Positions 39,186 through 47,642 are shown, numbered from the stretch's first letter. The stretch: 64,000 nt of DNA from JACKBK01 sp963707275 (GCA_963707275.1 CAVPPH010000013.1:186001-250000), one strand, 5' to 3'. Notes: generated from the letters alone by a model not told the origin. Program-made: numbers and translations.

Positions 39186-40059
39186 ACGCTTCAGCGCGCA
39201 TTTCCGCCAACACCTGCTCGACGCCGCGGCGGGTCAGGACGCACACCATATCGCGGCGGTAAGCGGCGCTGGCGCGAATGTCGTCGATGGGGCGGGCGGC
39301 GGCGGCGGCCGCCTGCGCGGCTGCTTCGATGCCGGCCGGCGACGTGTCGGCGGCCAGAAGACGCTCGGCTTCCGGCGCGCGGATGACCGTCGGCGCGACG
39401 GAGCCCAGCGCGATACGCCACTGCGAGCCAGACGGCGTTTCGGAGCCTGGCCAGCCCAGCACCGCGACGTTCATCACCGAGATGTCGCCGACCGCGGTGC
39501 GGCCCAGCTTGAGGAACGTACCGGCAGCGCCGCGGCCAGGCAACGGCACGGTGATGCCGGTCAGTAATTCGCCGCGCTGCAACGCCGTCCTGCCGGGTCC
39601 GATGATGAACTCAGCCAGCGGCAGTGTCCGGTCGCCGTCTGGGCCGAAGATGTGTACCGACGCCCCGTAGCAGAGCAGCGCAGGGACGCTGTCAGCAGCC
39701 GGCGAAGCGTTGCAGACGTTGCCGCCCACTGTGGCACGGTTGCGCAACTGATACGAGGCGACCGACTGGCAGCCGTCAGCCAGCAGGCCCCAGCCGCCGC
39801 GCACCATCGGATGCCGGGCGACCTCGTTCATGGTCACTGCTGCGCCGATCCTGAGATCGCCGTTGCGGACGACCAACAGGTCGCGCATACCCGGCAGCGC
39901 CTTGACATCTACGACCAGCCTGGGATGAAAAAAGCCGCGCTCGATGCGGATCAGCAAATCGGTCATGCCGGCCATAGGGCGGGCGTCGCCGTTGTACTCG
40001 ATCAACAGTGCGCTGGCTTCCTCCAAACTAAATGGTTTTATATAATCAAATGGTTGCAA
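39184..40059 (-). CDS. Molybdenum hydroxylase FAD-binding subunit
   Basis: 291 residues, intact. FDYIKPFSLEEASALLIEYN, PMAGMTDLLIRIERG and the flavin motif YQLRNRATVGGNVCNASPAA with DSVPALLCYGA are diagnostic of the CoxM/XdhB fold. It passes electrons on from the Fe-S subunit. First gene of the operon; a strong TATAAT and a CRP/FNR-like palindrome lie upstream. Confidence 0.95.
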   Translation of the reverse strand: MQPFDYIKPFSLEEASALLIEYNGDARPMAGMTDLLIRIERGFFHPRLVVDVKALPGMRDLLVVRNGDLRIGAAVTMNEVARHPMVRGGWGLLADGCQSVASYQLRNRATVGGNVCNASPAADSVPALLCYGASVHIFGPDGDRTLPLAEFIIGPGRTALQRGELLTGITVPLPGRGAAGTFLKLGRTAVGDISVMNVAVLGWPGSETPSGSQWRIALGSVAPTVIRAPEAERLLAADTSPAGIEAAAQAAAAAARPIDDIRASAAYRRDMVCVLTRRGVEQVLAEMRAEA

Positions 40060-40155
40060 AAGAACTAACCTCCGTCATGGCGGTCGTGGCCTCTGGTTCC
40101 CAACGTCCGAGGCCGTTGCTATTGAACTGTCACGCTGCACGCAAGAACTCAAAGG

Positions 40156-40198
40156 ATTATACCACGGGGTGAGCGCTGGGCTCCATGATCCAGGTCAT
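40156..40198 (-). promoter_or_regulatory. Candidate CRP/FNR-type class II promoter of the molybdenum hydroxylase operon
   Basis: ATGAT-CCAG-GTCAT at 40185-40198; minus-strand TATAAT at 40156-40161, 33 bp centre to centre. The -35 position holds GGAGCC, a very poor match, as expected for an activator-dependent promoter. Predicted leader about 90 bases to the start at 40059. This is the clearest of the four sites. Confidence 0.65.
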
Positions 40199-40281
40199 AT
40201 GTGTGCCCTGTCACCAGGAATGGTAGGATCGGATCTTGTGCCCGTTCGGAACGCCCACAAGGGGCAGAGCAGCGGATGGCC

Positions 40282-40710
40282 TTAGAGCGTAGGGGGTTGA
40301 AGCAGATGCAGCAAGGCAGCGGCAAGGCATTCGCTGACATCCTGTCCGCTGAAGACTTCGCTCTCGTGGTTATGACCCAAGAGGCAGCGGTAGCCAGTAG
40401 CGTCGGCTTCCAGCGCGAGCCTCCAGCCGGGAGATTCCGCCAGGCGCGCCTCGATCATCTGGCGCAACTGATCCTCGCGCGGCACCCACAGCGCTTCGCC
40501 GGTCCATACATGGTCCAGCGCCCACTCCACGGTGCCATGGAAAGTCAGCGCCGGCTGGCCTTGCAGTTGCTCCGCAAGTATCGTCATATCGCTGACCACA
40601 AAAACCTGGCCTTCCAGGTCGGGCAGCGGTATGAAAAAGTAATCCAGAGTTGCCGGTGTCCACACGAGACCGGCGTCGCGCAGTTCCTGCGCTGTACCAA
40701 CTGTTAGCAT
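40282..40710 (-). CDS. Conserved hypothetical protein
   Basis: 142 residues, no signal peptide or membrane helix. It begins MLTVGTAQELRDAGLVWTPA and ends GQDVSECLAAALLHLLQPPT. Acidic, mixed alpha/beta composition; no recognised motif. Its start overlaps the stop of the upstream small gene (40704-40916) by 7 bases, so the two are translationally coupled. Confidence 0.65.
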   Translation of the reverse strand: MLTVGTAQELRDAGLVWTPATLDYFFIPLPDLEGQVFVVSDMTILAEQLQGQPALTFHGTVEWALDHVWTGEALWVPREDQLRQMIEARLAESPGWRLALEADATGYRCLLGHNHESEVFSGQDVSECLAAALLHLLQPPTL

Positions 40711-40916
40711 TCTTTACCTTTCGCGGCCGCGTCGCCGGGCCGGATTCGACGGCCATTGGTCACGAACCAGTGCCGTCCATCGTCGGTTCGCACCCAGAGA
40801 CCGGGCGCCTGTGGGCCTAGCACGCGCGCCGGACGCCATGTGTCATCGTCCGCGGCCTCGAAGCAGATCTGCACCAGATCGCCCGGCTGATACAGGTCGC
40901 TCAGGCGCGGCGGCAT
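40704..40916 (-). CDS. Small hypothetical protein with SH3-like pattern
   Basis: 70 residues from ATG 40916. LYQPGDLVQICFEAADDD, WRPARVLGPQAPGLWVRTDD and GRHWFVTNGRRIRP suggest a small beta-barrel of SH3/KOW type. An upstream in-frame ATG at 40982 would read through the palindromic repeat at 40940-41028 and is rejected. Coupled to the next gene. Confidence 0.6.
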   Translation of the reverse strand: MPPRLSDLYQPGDLVQICFEAADDDTWRPARVLGPQAPGLWVRTDDGRHWFVTNGRRIRPGDAAAKGKEC

Positions 40917-40939
40917 GGCGTCTCTGAGGTAGGTTGAAA

Positions 40940-41028
40940 AGACTTCGGAAGTCGCCAATTGACTGTCGCGACTGGCCTGCAACGGTTCTGACAGGCCAGT
41001 CTTGCTGACCCGGCGACTTCCGAAGTCT
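40940..41028. repeat. AGACTTCGGAAGTCGCC nested hairpin repeat
   Basis: AGACTTCGGAAGTCGCC (40940-40956) pairs perfectly with 41012-41028; inside, GACTGGCCTG (40970) pairs with CAGGCCAGTC (40992). A related copy is at 59890-59976. It starts 16 bases after the phzF-like stop on the same strand and could end that transcript. Confidence 0.8.
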
Positions 41029-41043
41029 GAATGATACCTGTTG

Positions 41044-41979
41044 TCACCACGAGACCTCGCCGCGCATCACCGGGACCACATCGCCGGTCACCCGCACCAT
41101 GGTGATGTGGTCTGCTGTGCCTTCTACCAGCACCGTCACCTTGCTGGGCCGGTTCATCTCGATCCCTTGCTCGGTGTGAATCGTGGTGACGGGCGGCGTG
41201 GCGGTGACCAGGCGGTGGTGCACCAGATAAGCCGCTAGCCCGCCGCTGGCTGAGCCGGTCGCTGGGTCCTCAGCAATGCCGTGGTGTGGTGCAACGAACC
41301 GCATGTGAACGTCACGGCCCGGCAGCATTGTTTGCATGCAGAACAGCGCGATGTCAGGGCCAGGCAGGTCCAACTCGACACACAGCCTGACCAGCTCGCC
41401 AACGTCCAGGTTTGCCGGGTTGATCCCGGCTACCTCGGCCAGCGAGCGCACCGGCACGAACAACTGGCGGTAGCCGGTCGAGACGACCTGTACCGGCTTG
41501 CCGGTGTCCCTGATCGCTGCCGTTGGCAGCCTCAGCGCACTGGCCAGCCGCGCAACCTGCGCGTCCGCAGCGGTCGCCAGGTACTGGGGCGCCTGGTGGT
41601 CGGTGATGACTTGCGTTACCGCACCGTCGGTGACGTGCAACGCAGCCTTGCGCAGGCCGACGCCCAGTTCAAACGTCACTTCGGTGACAGGTTCGTGTAG
41701 CGCCACGCGGCCAAGCGTTGCCAAAACCCAGTGCGTGCCGACCAGCGGATGGCCGGCAAAGGGCAGTTCGGCGGTCGGCGTGAAGATGCGCACCTTGAAG
41801 TCCGCGCCCGGCGTTTCCGGCGGCAGGACGAAGGTGGTCTCCGAGAGGTTCATCTCCAGCGCAAGCTGCTGCATCTGCTGGCCGCTCAGGCCGGTTGCGT
41901 CAGGGAAGACCGCCAGCGGGTTGCCGCCAAAGGCGACATCGCTGAACACGTCAACCTGGATTATCTGGTATCGGGGCAT
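41044..41979 (-). CDS. PhzF-family isomerase/epimerase-like protein
   Basis: 311 residues, intact. MPRYQIIQVDVFSDVAFGGN, PLAVFPDATGLS, MNLSETTFVLPP (catalytic Glu in the SET context), FTPTAELPFAGHPLVGTHWV and EDPATGSASGGLAAYLVHH are the family motifs. Members include phenazine biosynthesis PhzF and many metabolic homologues. No other phenazine genes are present, so a general metabolic role is more likely. Confidence 0.92.
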   Translation of the reverse strand: MPRYQIIQVDVFSDVAFGGNPLAVFPDATGLSGQQMQQLALEMNLSETTFVLPPETPGADFKVRIFTPTAELPFAGHPLVGTHWVLATLGRVALHEPVTEVTFELGVGLRKAALHVTDGAVTQVITDHQAPQYLATAADAQVARLASALRLPTAAIRDTGKPVQVVSTGYRQLFVPVRSLAEVAGINPANLDVGELVRLCVELDLPGPDIALFCMQTMLPGRDVHMRFVAPHHGIAEDPATGSASGGLAAYLVHHRLVTATPPVTTIHTEQGIEMNRPSKVTVLVEGTADHITMVRVTGDVVPVMRGEVSW

Positions 41980-41988
41980 GGTGGCCGC

Positions 41989-42357
41989 CTACTCGTCCGG
42001 ACTTACCGTGTCCAGTATGCCGCCCAGAACTGCAAGGCGCGCCCGCGGGCCGGTTCCGGCAGCGCGCATTCGGAAGAGCAGCCAGCGCAGCAGGGCGTCC
42101 AGTGTCTCGTCGGGCAGTGCTCCGAACACCTGGCCGGCAACGCGGTCGTCCACCGGCGCGAACTTGTCGACCAGCCTGGCCAGCCGCATCATGTCCTGTT
42201 GGCCCAACAAGCGCCGGTCGCCGGTGTCGCTCAGGGCCGCGGGCGCGGTGTCGTTTGCGCACAATTCGACGGCGCGTTCCAGGGCCGCGCCCAGGTCGTC
42301 GAATCGCTCTTTGCGAACAGACCCGCTGCCCGCTGGCACTGCCAGAAAGTATTCCAC
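41989..42357 (-). CDS. Hypothetical protein
   Basis: 122 residues, MEYFLAVPAGSGSVRKERFD to RLAVLGGILDTVSPDE. Mostly helical (LGAALERAVELCAND, MMRLARLVDKFAPVDDRVAG, ETLDALLRWLLFRMRAAG). No known domain recognised. Lies between the NHL lipoprotein gene (3 bases upstream) and phzF on the same strand, probably one operon. Confidence 0.6.
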   Translation of the reverse strand: MEYFLAVPAGSGSVRKERFDDLGAALERAVELCANDTAPAALSDTGDRRLLGQQDMMRLARLVDKFAPVDDRVAGQVFGALPDETLDALLRWLLFRMRAAGTGPRARLAVLGGILDTVSPDE

Positions 42358-42360
42358 CGG

Positions 42361-43494
42361 CTACTGGAAGGTGATCTTGCGGATCGCGTTGTTCAGTGAG
42401 TCGGCCACGTAGAGCGTGCCGTCTGCGGTGAGGACGAGACCCTGCGGGTTCTTGAAGCGCGCCGTCTGTCCGTCGCCGTCCACCAACTCGCCGGTCTCGC
42501 CGCACGCGCCGGCCACCGTGGTGACCTCGTAGTCCGGCCCCGGCCCGACGCGGCGGATGCAGTTGTTCACCGAGTCGGCCACGAATAGCGTGCCGTCGGG
42601 AGCGGCAGCCAGAGCTGCCGGGAACTTGAATTGGGCATCGATGCCCGGGCCATCCACATAACCTTCCTGGAAGCGTTGGCCCGCAATGGTGGTTGCGTTG
42701 CCGGCCGGGTCGGACATTCGAATCAACTGATCGCCGGCCTTCTGGCGCAGGCTGATCCCCTGGCTGAGGTAGGTGTTGCCGGCGGCATCCATGGCCAGAC
42801 CGCTGAGGTTGGCAAACTTGGCGGTCGTCGCATCGCCGTCTGATGCACCGGCAGTGCCCTGCTTGCCCACTGCGGCGCTGATCTGCCCGTCCGGTGTGAT
42901 GCGCATAACGTACTCGCGGTTAGCGCCGCCGGTTCCCAGAATGTTGCCCTCGGCGTCCATGATTACCTGCTCAAGAAACCCTGTCTCGGCCACGGTGCTG
43001 ATGATGCCGTCTGGTGTCAGCTTCTTGAGCTTCTTGTTCTCCCAATCGGCGAAATAGATCGTCCCGTCCTCGGCGACTGCGAGGCTACGCGAGTTGCCGA
43101 ACGTGGCGTCGCCGACCGGGCCGTCCTTGTCGCCGGTGCCTGCGCTGTATGCCAGGGTTGTCACTTCACCCTCCGGAGTGATGCGAACGATACGCCGGCC
43201 GCGGAACGAGATGGCGTAGATGTTGCCGTCGGGACCGACGCGGACGTCAGCCGGTTGTGTAAATGTTGCTGCCGCGCCAACGCCGTCTTCGGAGCCTTGT
43301 TCACCGCTACCCGCCAGTGTAGTTACCATCGCAATGCTGTTTGGATCGGTGGCCAACAGATCAGAGGCCGCAGCCCCGCTGCCTGCAGCGCCGCCGCTGT
43401 CGTCAGATGACTGAGAGCTGCCGCTGTCTGACCCGCCTCCACAGGCTGCCAGGAACAACATACCAACCAGCAGGAACAAAGCAAGTTTTCGCAT
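42361..43494 (-). CDS. NHL-repeat lipoprotein
   Basis: 377 residues. Lipobox FLAACGGG after a short signal (MRKLALFLLVGMLFL), then a low-complexity Ser/Gly linker, then six or so NHL blades of the type GVGAAATFTQPADVRVGPDG, FRGRRIVRITPEGEVTTLA, GTLYVADSLNNAIRKITF. A beta-propeller displayed on the outside of the membrane. Start at 43494 chosen for GGAGGG upstream and the lipobox position. Ligand unknown. Confidence 0.88.
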   Translation of the reverse strand: MRKLALFLLVGMLFLAACGGGSDSGSSQSSDDSGGAAGSGAAASDLLATDPNSIAMVTTLAGSGEQGSEDGVGAAATFTQPADVRVGPDGNIYAISFRGRRIVRITPEGEVTTLAYSAGTGDKDGPVGDATFGNSRSLAVAEDGTIYFADWENKKLKKLTPDGIISTVAETGFLEQVIMDAEGNILGTGGANREYVMRITPDGQISAAVGKQGTAGASDGDATTAKFANLSGLAMDAAGNTYLSQGISLRQKAGDQLIRMSDPAGNATTIAGQRFQEGYVDGPGIDAQFKFPAALAAAPDGTLFVADSVNNCIRRVGPGPDYEVTTVAGACGETGELVDGDGQTARFKNPQGLVLTADGTLYVADSLNNAIRKITFQ

Positions 43495-43580
43495 AGGTAA
43501 GACCCTCCTTCGATGTGCAGATAATCGACCCAACGGTCGACCGGGAACCGGATTTTACGCTGCCGGAGCGATTTCGTCAA

Positions 43581-44060
43581 TCAGCTTTCTTGTTCGTAAA
43601 CGGTGTCAGGCGGCAGGCTGGGCTGGCGGGCTGCCTCTTGGGTCAATGCGTCACAGCGCTCGTTTTCGGGATTTCCTGCGTGTCCCTTGACCCAGCGAAA
43701 CACGACCTCGTGGCCGTCGAGCAGGTTGAGCAGCCGCTCCCACAGGTCAGGGTTGAGCGCGCGTTCCTGTTTGTTGCGCATCCAGCCGTTGGCGCGCCAG
43801 CGCCTGGCCCAGCCCTTTTCGACCGCATCGGCCACGTATTTCGAATCGGTGTAGACAGTGACCTGACAGGGCGTCTTGAGTGACTCCAGGCCGCTGATGA
43901 CGGCCATCAGTTCCATGCGGTTGTTGGTAGTGCGCCGGTATCCGCCCGACAGCTCCTTGCGCTGGCTCTTGTAGAGTAGCACAACGCCGTAGCCGCCGGG
44001 ACCGGGGTTACCCAGCGCGCCACCGTCGGTGTACATGATAACTTGAGGACGTTCGCTCAT
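43581..44060 (-). CDS. rnhA: Ribonuclease HI
   Basis: 159 residues. Degrades RNA in RNA-DNA hybrids. The acidic active site is visible as MYTDGGALGNPGPGGYG, NRMELMAVISGLESL, VYTDSKYVADAVEKGW and GHAGNPENERCDALTQEAA, giving Asp-Glu-Asp-Asp with the catalytic His in KGHAG. The basic protrusion RRWRANGWMRNKQ is present. Start codon overlaps the stop of the cupin gene (ATGA). Confidence 0.96.
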   Translation of the reverse strand: MSERPQVIMYTDGGALGNPGPGGYGVVLLYKSQRKELSGGYRRTTNNRMELMAVISGLESLKTPCQVTVYTDSKYVADAVEKGWARRWRANGWMRNKQERALNPDLWERLLNLLDGHEVVFRWVKGHAGNPENERCDALTQEAARQPSLPPDTVYEQES

Positions 44061-44503
44061 CAGGCGGCAGTTCCTTCGGCTGCCGCTGCGCTGCCGGGAT
44101 CGTAGGCGACTACGCTTTCCTGTTCGTTGGCGTCGTTGCGGGCCACGATGGCGCGCGCTGGCTGGTTATGACTGAGGTTGACCGGCTGGTGCGGCACATC
44201 AGCCGGGATGAACATGAAGTCACCTGTCTCATTGATGGTCGATTGCGCGAGGCCTGGACCGTAGAATGTCTGCACTCGGCCTTCCAGGATGTATATCGCC
44301 GTCTCGTAGCCGCGGTGAATGTGCGGCTGGGCTGCGCCGCCGGGCGGAATGACGATCATGTTCATGGAGATGCCTAGAGCGCCCGCGCTCTCTTGCGAGA
44401 TGCCGACGAAATAGGGGAGCTGCTGGCGCGAAAGTTCTTCAGTTGTGGGGCGAACCGTGACAATTTGCCCGGGGTCCACGGCGTCGTTTTCGGGTTGAGG
44501 CAT
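44060..44503 (-). CDS. Cupin-domain protein
   Basis: 147 residues from ATG 44503. Cupin motif 1 is IPPGGAAQPHIHRGYETAIYI (H-x-H and Glu; 21 residues apart in two halves IPPGGAAQPHIH and RGYETAIYI) and motif 2 is GDFMFIPADVPHQPVN. A metal-binding beta-barrel protein, soluble. Coupled to rnhA by a 4-base overlap. Substrate unknown. Confidence 0.85.
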   Translation of the reverse strand: MPQPENDAVDPGQIVTVRPTTEELSRQQLPYFVGISQESAGALGISMNMIVIPPGGAAQPHIHRGYETAIYILEGRVQTFYGPGLAQSTINETGDFMFIPADVPHQPVNLSHNQPARAIVARNDANEQESVVAYDPGSAAAAEGTAA

Positions 44504-44582
44504 GGCAGGCTGCTCCAGTGTGCGGTAATGTTGGTGCGCAAGTGTACCACAACTGCGCGCGCCAACCAAAGTCGCGGCCGTA

Positions 44583-44695
44583 TCACGGATAGGACGGATT
44601 AACGGATTTCACTGATTACGGAACTGAGGAGGAAATTGCATTTTCCGACTCTGTGAAATCCAATGATCTGCGGCAATCCGTGATGCAGACAGCAG
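44583..44695. repeat. ATCCGT/ACGGAT palindromic spacer
   Basis: CACGGATAGGACGGATTAAC and GGATTTCACTGATTACGG on the left face TGTGAAATCCAATGATCTGC and GGCAATCCGTGATG on the right, forming an imperfect long hairpin. It separates the divergent cupin and HipA-like genes. Related words occur at 13014-13074. Confidence 0.5.
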
Positions 44696-44699
44696 CGTA

Positions 44700-44728
44700 T
44701 TGCCCGCCGGCGCGCGACCAGCTATAAT
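44700..44728 (+). promoter_or_regulatory. Promoter predicted to give a leaderless mRNA (HipA-like kinase)
   Basis: TTGCCC (44700-44705), 17-bp spacer, TATAAT (44723-44728); ATG at 44735 begins six bases after the -10, where transcription should start. No ribosome binding site can fit. Same spacing as the promoter at 24156-24184. Confidence 0.65.
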
Positions 44729-44734
44729 CATCCC

Positions 44735-45526
44735 ATGATTCAAACGCTGAACGCCGCACGCTACATCACGCCACTGCGCGAGGGCGGATCGCTGCCTGCG
44801 ATTGTCGAAGCTGACGACGGCGAGCTGTACGTCATGAAGTTCGTCGGCGCGGGCCAGGGCGCCAAGGCGCTGATCGCCGAGTTGGTGGCCGGTGAGATCG
44901 GCCGCGCGCTGGGGCTGCCGGTGCCGGAGATTGTGCTGATGACGCTGGATGCACGGTTTGGCCAGACCGAGTCGCACGACGAGATCCGCGACCTGTTGCT
45001 GGCTAGCGCTGGCCTTAACCTGGCGCTGCGCTACCTGCCCAAAGCCTTTGGGTTCAACCCGCTGCTGGAGCCGACGCCCGATCCCGGCTTTGCCTCAGCG
45101 GTTGTCTGGTTCGACGCATACGTCAGCAATGTCGATCGCACGCCGCGCAATCCCAACATCCTGTGGTGGCAGGAAGGCCTGTGGCTGATCGACCACGGCG
45201 CGGCTCTTTACTTTCATCACGGTGCGGCCAGCACAGGGGACTTCGCAGCGCGCGTTGCCAGTCCTTTCCCGATGATCCGCGAGCATGTGCTGCTGCCCTT
45301 TGCCGGTGCGCTGGAGGAAGCGGATCTCGTCCTGCGCGACCGGTTGCCCGTTGAGCGCATCAGCCAGATCGTGGAGACGATTCCCGACGTGTGGCTCAAC
45401 GGCGCGGGGCAGTCCGGCGCTGCTGCTGAGTGGCGCGCGGCCTACATCAGTTACTTGCAGCGCCGGCTGGAGGCGTCCGACGTGTTTGTACAGGAGGCGA
45501 TTCGTGCCCGAAGCTCACGCGCTTGA
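44735..45526 (+). CDS. HipA-like kinase-fold protein
   Basis: 263 residues. VEADDGELYVMKFVGAGQGA holds the likely ATP-binding Lys; LIAELVAGEIGRALGLPVPE follows. ASAVVWFDAYVSNVDRTPRN has the catalytic-loop Asp-Asn pair (DAYVSNVDR) and GLWLIDHGAALYFHH the metal-binding Asp. It resembles the HipA_2 domain, a protein-kinase-like fold related to the persistence toxin HipA. It overlaps the DUF3037 gene by 23 bases; the two are a recurrent bacterial pair. No HipB-like antitoxin is next to it. Confidence 0.82.
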   Translation: MIQTLNAARYITPLREGGSLPAIVEADDGELYVMKFVGAGQGAKALIAELVAGEIGRALGLPVPEIVLMTLDARFGQTESHDEIRDLLLASAGLNLALRYLPKAFGFNPLLEPTPDPGFASAVVWFDAYVSNVDRTPRNPNILWWQEGLWLIDHGAALYFHHGAASTGDFAARVASPFPMIREHVLLPFAGALEEADLVLRDRLPVERISQIVETIPDVWLNGAGQSGAAAEWRAAYISYLQRRLEASDVFVQEAIRARSSRA

Positions 45527-45890
45527 GTATGTCGTCGTGCGGGTCGTGCCGCGGCCCGAACGCGAGGAGTTCATCAACGCCGGTGTGATCCTCTTCTGCC
45601 GCACGTTGCGCTTCCTGGAGTGCCGGATCGCGCTGGACGAGGCGCGGCTGCTGGCCCTCGCGCCCGATGTGGACCTGAATGTGGTGCGCGGCCACCTGGA
45701 TCTGATCCCACGCATCTGTGCCGGCGGGCCGGAGGCGGGCGAGATCGGCGCGATGGAGCCGCCGGAGCGCTTCCGTTGGCTGGCGTCGCCGCGTAGCACC
45801 GTGGTGCAGGTCTCGCCGGTACACAGCGGACTGTGCAGCGATCCGCAAGCGGCGCTGGACGATCTGTTTGCCAAGATGGTCGCGTGCTGA
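45504..45890 (+). CDS. DUF3037 protein
   Basis: 128 residues from GTG 45504, chosen for AGGAGG 6 bases upstream and the N-terminus PEAHALEYVVVRVVPRPERE. EEFINAGVILFCRTLRFLEC and ARLLALAPDVDLNVVRGHLD match the DUF3037 pattern. Function unknown; partner of the HipA-like kinase, possibly a substrate or regulator. Translationally coupled by overlap. Confidence 0.82.
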   Translation: MPEAHALEYVVVRVVPRPEREEFINAGVILFCRTLRFLECRIALDEARLLALAPDVDLNVVRGHLDLIPRICAGGPEAGEIGAMEPPERFRWLASPRSTVVQVSPVHSGLCSDPQAALDDLFAKMVAC

Positions 45891-46050
45891 GAAGGCGCCG
45901 GGGACGTATCGAAGGTCAGGATGTCGGTATGGAACGATTCCCAGCGTTTGGCATTCAAGTCCCCTGTGCCTTCACGGCGCCTAAAATCGCAGATCACTTG
46001 ACAAGTTCACCGTGCTGCTTAAAATTGGGAACGTACCCTCTCTCGTATGG

Positions 46051-46107
46051 ACTGACAGTCATGCCAGCAGTCATGGTCGTTTCCACTTGAGTGAGATGAC
46101 TGTCAGT
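46051..46107. repeat. ACTGACAGTCAT inverted repeat
   Basis: ACTGACAGTCAT (46051-46062) is the perfect reverse complement of ATGACTGTCAGT (46096-46107). Core related to the MITE ends at 33151. The rest of the 377-base gap between DUF3037 and the ABC transporter (45891-46267) shows no gene; a promoter for the transporter was not identified. Confidence 0.7.
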
Positions 46108-46267
46108 CCTGGCTGTGCAGGAACCGCTAACGTGCAGCGACGCACGCGACACTCCACTGCAGGAGTTTTGCCTATGTGAACAACCCCTGTTCCAGTCCAC
46201 TCACTGACCTGGCAAACGCCAGGTTTCGCCGCATTTCCACCTCACAATCTCACAAAGGAGTGACACC

Positions 46268-47632
46268 ATGTCGAAGAAGCTGATTCTACTAACCTCGATC
46301 CTCATCCTGGCGTTTCTGCTCAGCGCCTGTGCTGCACCGGCAACCCCGGCCGCGCCGGCCGCTGAACAACCCGCCGCTGCTGAGCCTGCAGCGGCTGAGC
46401 AGCCAACCGAAGCCGCTGCCGAGCCAGCCGCTCCGGCCGCCGATGAGAAGGTCACGCTGACCATCGAAAGCTGGCGCAACGACGACCTGAAGATCTGGGA
46501 AGACACCATCATCCCCGCGTTCAACGAACAGTATCCCAACATCGAGGTCGTCTTCTCACCCAGCGCGCCCGCCGAGTACAACGGCGCGTTGAACGCGAAG
46601 CTGGAAGGCGGCGCCGCCGGCGATCTGATCACCTGCCGCCCCTTCGACGCCTCCCTGGCGTTGTATGATGCGGGCTACCTGGCGCCGCTGACCGACCTGC
46701 CCGGCATGGAAGACTTCAGCACGGTCGCCAAGAGCGCCTGGACCACCGACGATGGCTCGACCATCTTCTGCGTTCCCATGGCCTCGGTGATCCACGGCTT
46801 CATCTACAACAAGGCCATCTTTGACGAGCTGGGCCTGGCTGAGCCGACCACTGTGGACGAGTTCTACGCGGTACTGGACGCCATCAAGGCCGACGGCAAG
46901 GTAGCCGCGCTGGACATGGGCACGGCCGACCAGTGGGAAGCCGCCACCATGGGCTTTCAGAACATCGGCCCCAACTACTGGAACGGCGAAGCGGGCCGCG
47001 AGGGCCTGATCAAGGGCACCGAGAAGTTCACTGACCCGCAGTATGTGGCTGTCTGGGATCAACTGGCCAAGTGGGCGCCCTACCTGCCCGACGGCTTCCA
47101 GGCGCAGACTTACCCCGACTCGCAGAACCTGTTCACTCTGGGACAGTCGGCCATCTACCCCAGCGGGTCGTGGGAGATCAGCCTCTTCAACGAGCAGGCC
47201 GACTTCCCCATGGGCGCGTTCCCGCCGCCGCTGCCTGAGGGCCAGGACACCTGCTACATCAGCGACCATACCGACATCGCGCTGGGCCTGAACGCCAAGA
47301 GCGCGCATCCTGAAGCCGCCAAAACCTTCCTCTCCTGGATGACCTCGGCCGAGTTCGCTGAGCTGTACAGCAACGCGCTGCCCGGCTTCTTCAGCCTGTC
47401 GGACAACGACATCACGCTGGCAGATCCGCTGGCACAGGAGTTCATGAGCTGGCGCGGCGAGTGCGAGTCCACGATTCGAAACTCCTACCAGATTCTCTCG
47501 CGCGGCGAGCCGAACCTGGAGAATGAACTGTGGGCCGTCAGCGCACAGGTTATCAACGGTGACTTGACGCCCGAACAGGCGGCGGAGCAGATCCAGACCG
47601 GTCTGGAGAAGTGGTACGCACCGCAGCAGTAG
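46268..47632 (+). CDS. Sugar ABC transporter substrate-binding lipoprotein (family 1)
   Basis: 454 residues. Lipobox AFLLSACAAP near residue 20, then an Ala/Pro/Glu-rich linker of about 40 residues, then the periplasmic-binding fold: VTLTIESWRNDDLKIWEDTI, FNEQYPNIEVVFSP, GGAAGDLITCRPFDASLALY, IYNKAIFDELGLAEPTTVDE, AIYPSGSWEISLF. RBS AAAGGAG. Membrane-anchored on the outer face; delivers an unknown sugar to the two permeases downstream. The ATPase gene is missing here; such systems often share an MsmK-type ATPase encoded elsewhere. Confidence 0.93.
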   Translation: MSKKLILLTSILILAFLLSACAAPATPAAPAAEQPAAAEPAAAEQPTEAAAEPAAPAADEKVTLTIESWRNDDLKIWEDTIIPAFNEQYPNIEVVFSPSAPAEYNGALNAKLEGGAAGDLITCRPFDASLALYDAGYLAPLTDLPGMEDFSTVAKSAWTTDDGSTIFCVPMASVIHGFIYNKAIFDELGLAEPTTVDEFYAVLDAIKADGKVAALDMGTADQWEAATMGFQNIGPNYWNGEAGREGLIKGTEKFTDPQYVAVWDQLAKWAPYLPDGFQAQTYPDSQNLFTLGQSAIYPSGSWEISLFNEQADFPMGAFPPPLPEGQDTCYISDHTDIALGLNAKSAHPEAAKTFLSWMTSAEFAELYSNALPGFFSLSDNDITLADPLAQEFMSWRGECESTIRNSYQILSRGEPNLENELWAVSAQVINGDLTPEQAAEQIQTGLEKWYAPQQ

Positions 47633-47642
47633 TGGTTGACCC

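Noticed and set aside
36177..40059. Annotation of the three-subunit Mo enzyme as aerobic CO dehydrogenase (coxMSL)
   Set aside because: The large subunit has HPIGGAMRGFGMPE and lacks the AYxCSFR active-site loop of CoxL.
40917..40982. Longer N-terminus (ATG 40982) for the SH3-like small protein
   Set aside because: The extra residues are translated from a palindromic repeat and the ATG at 40916 begins the credible domain.
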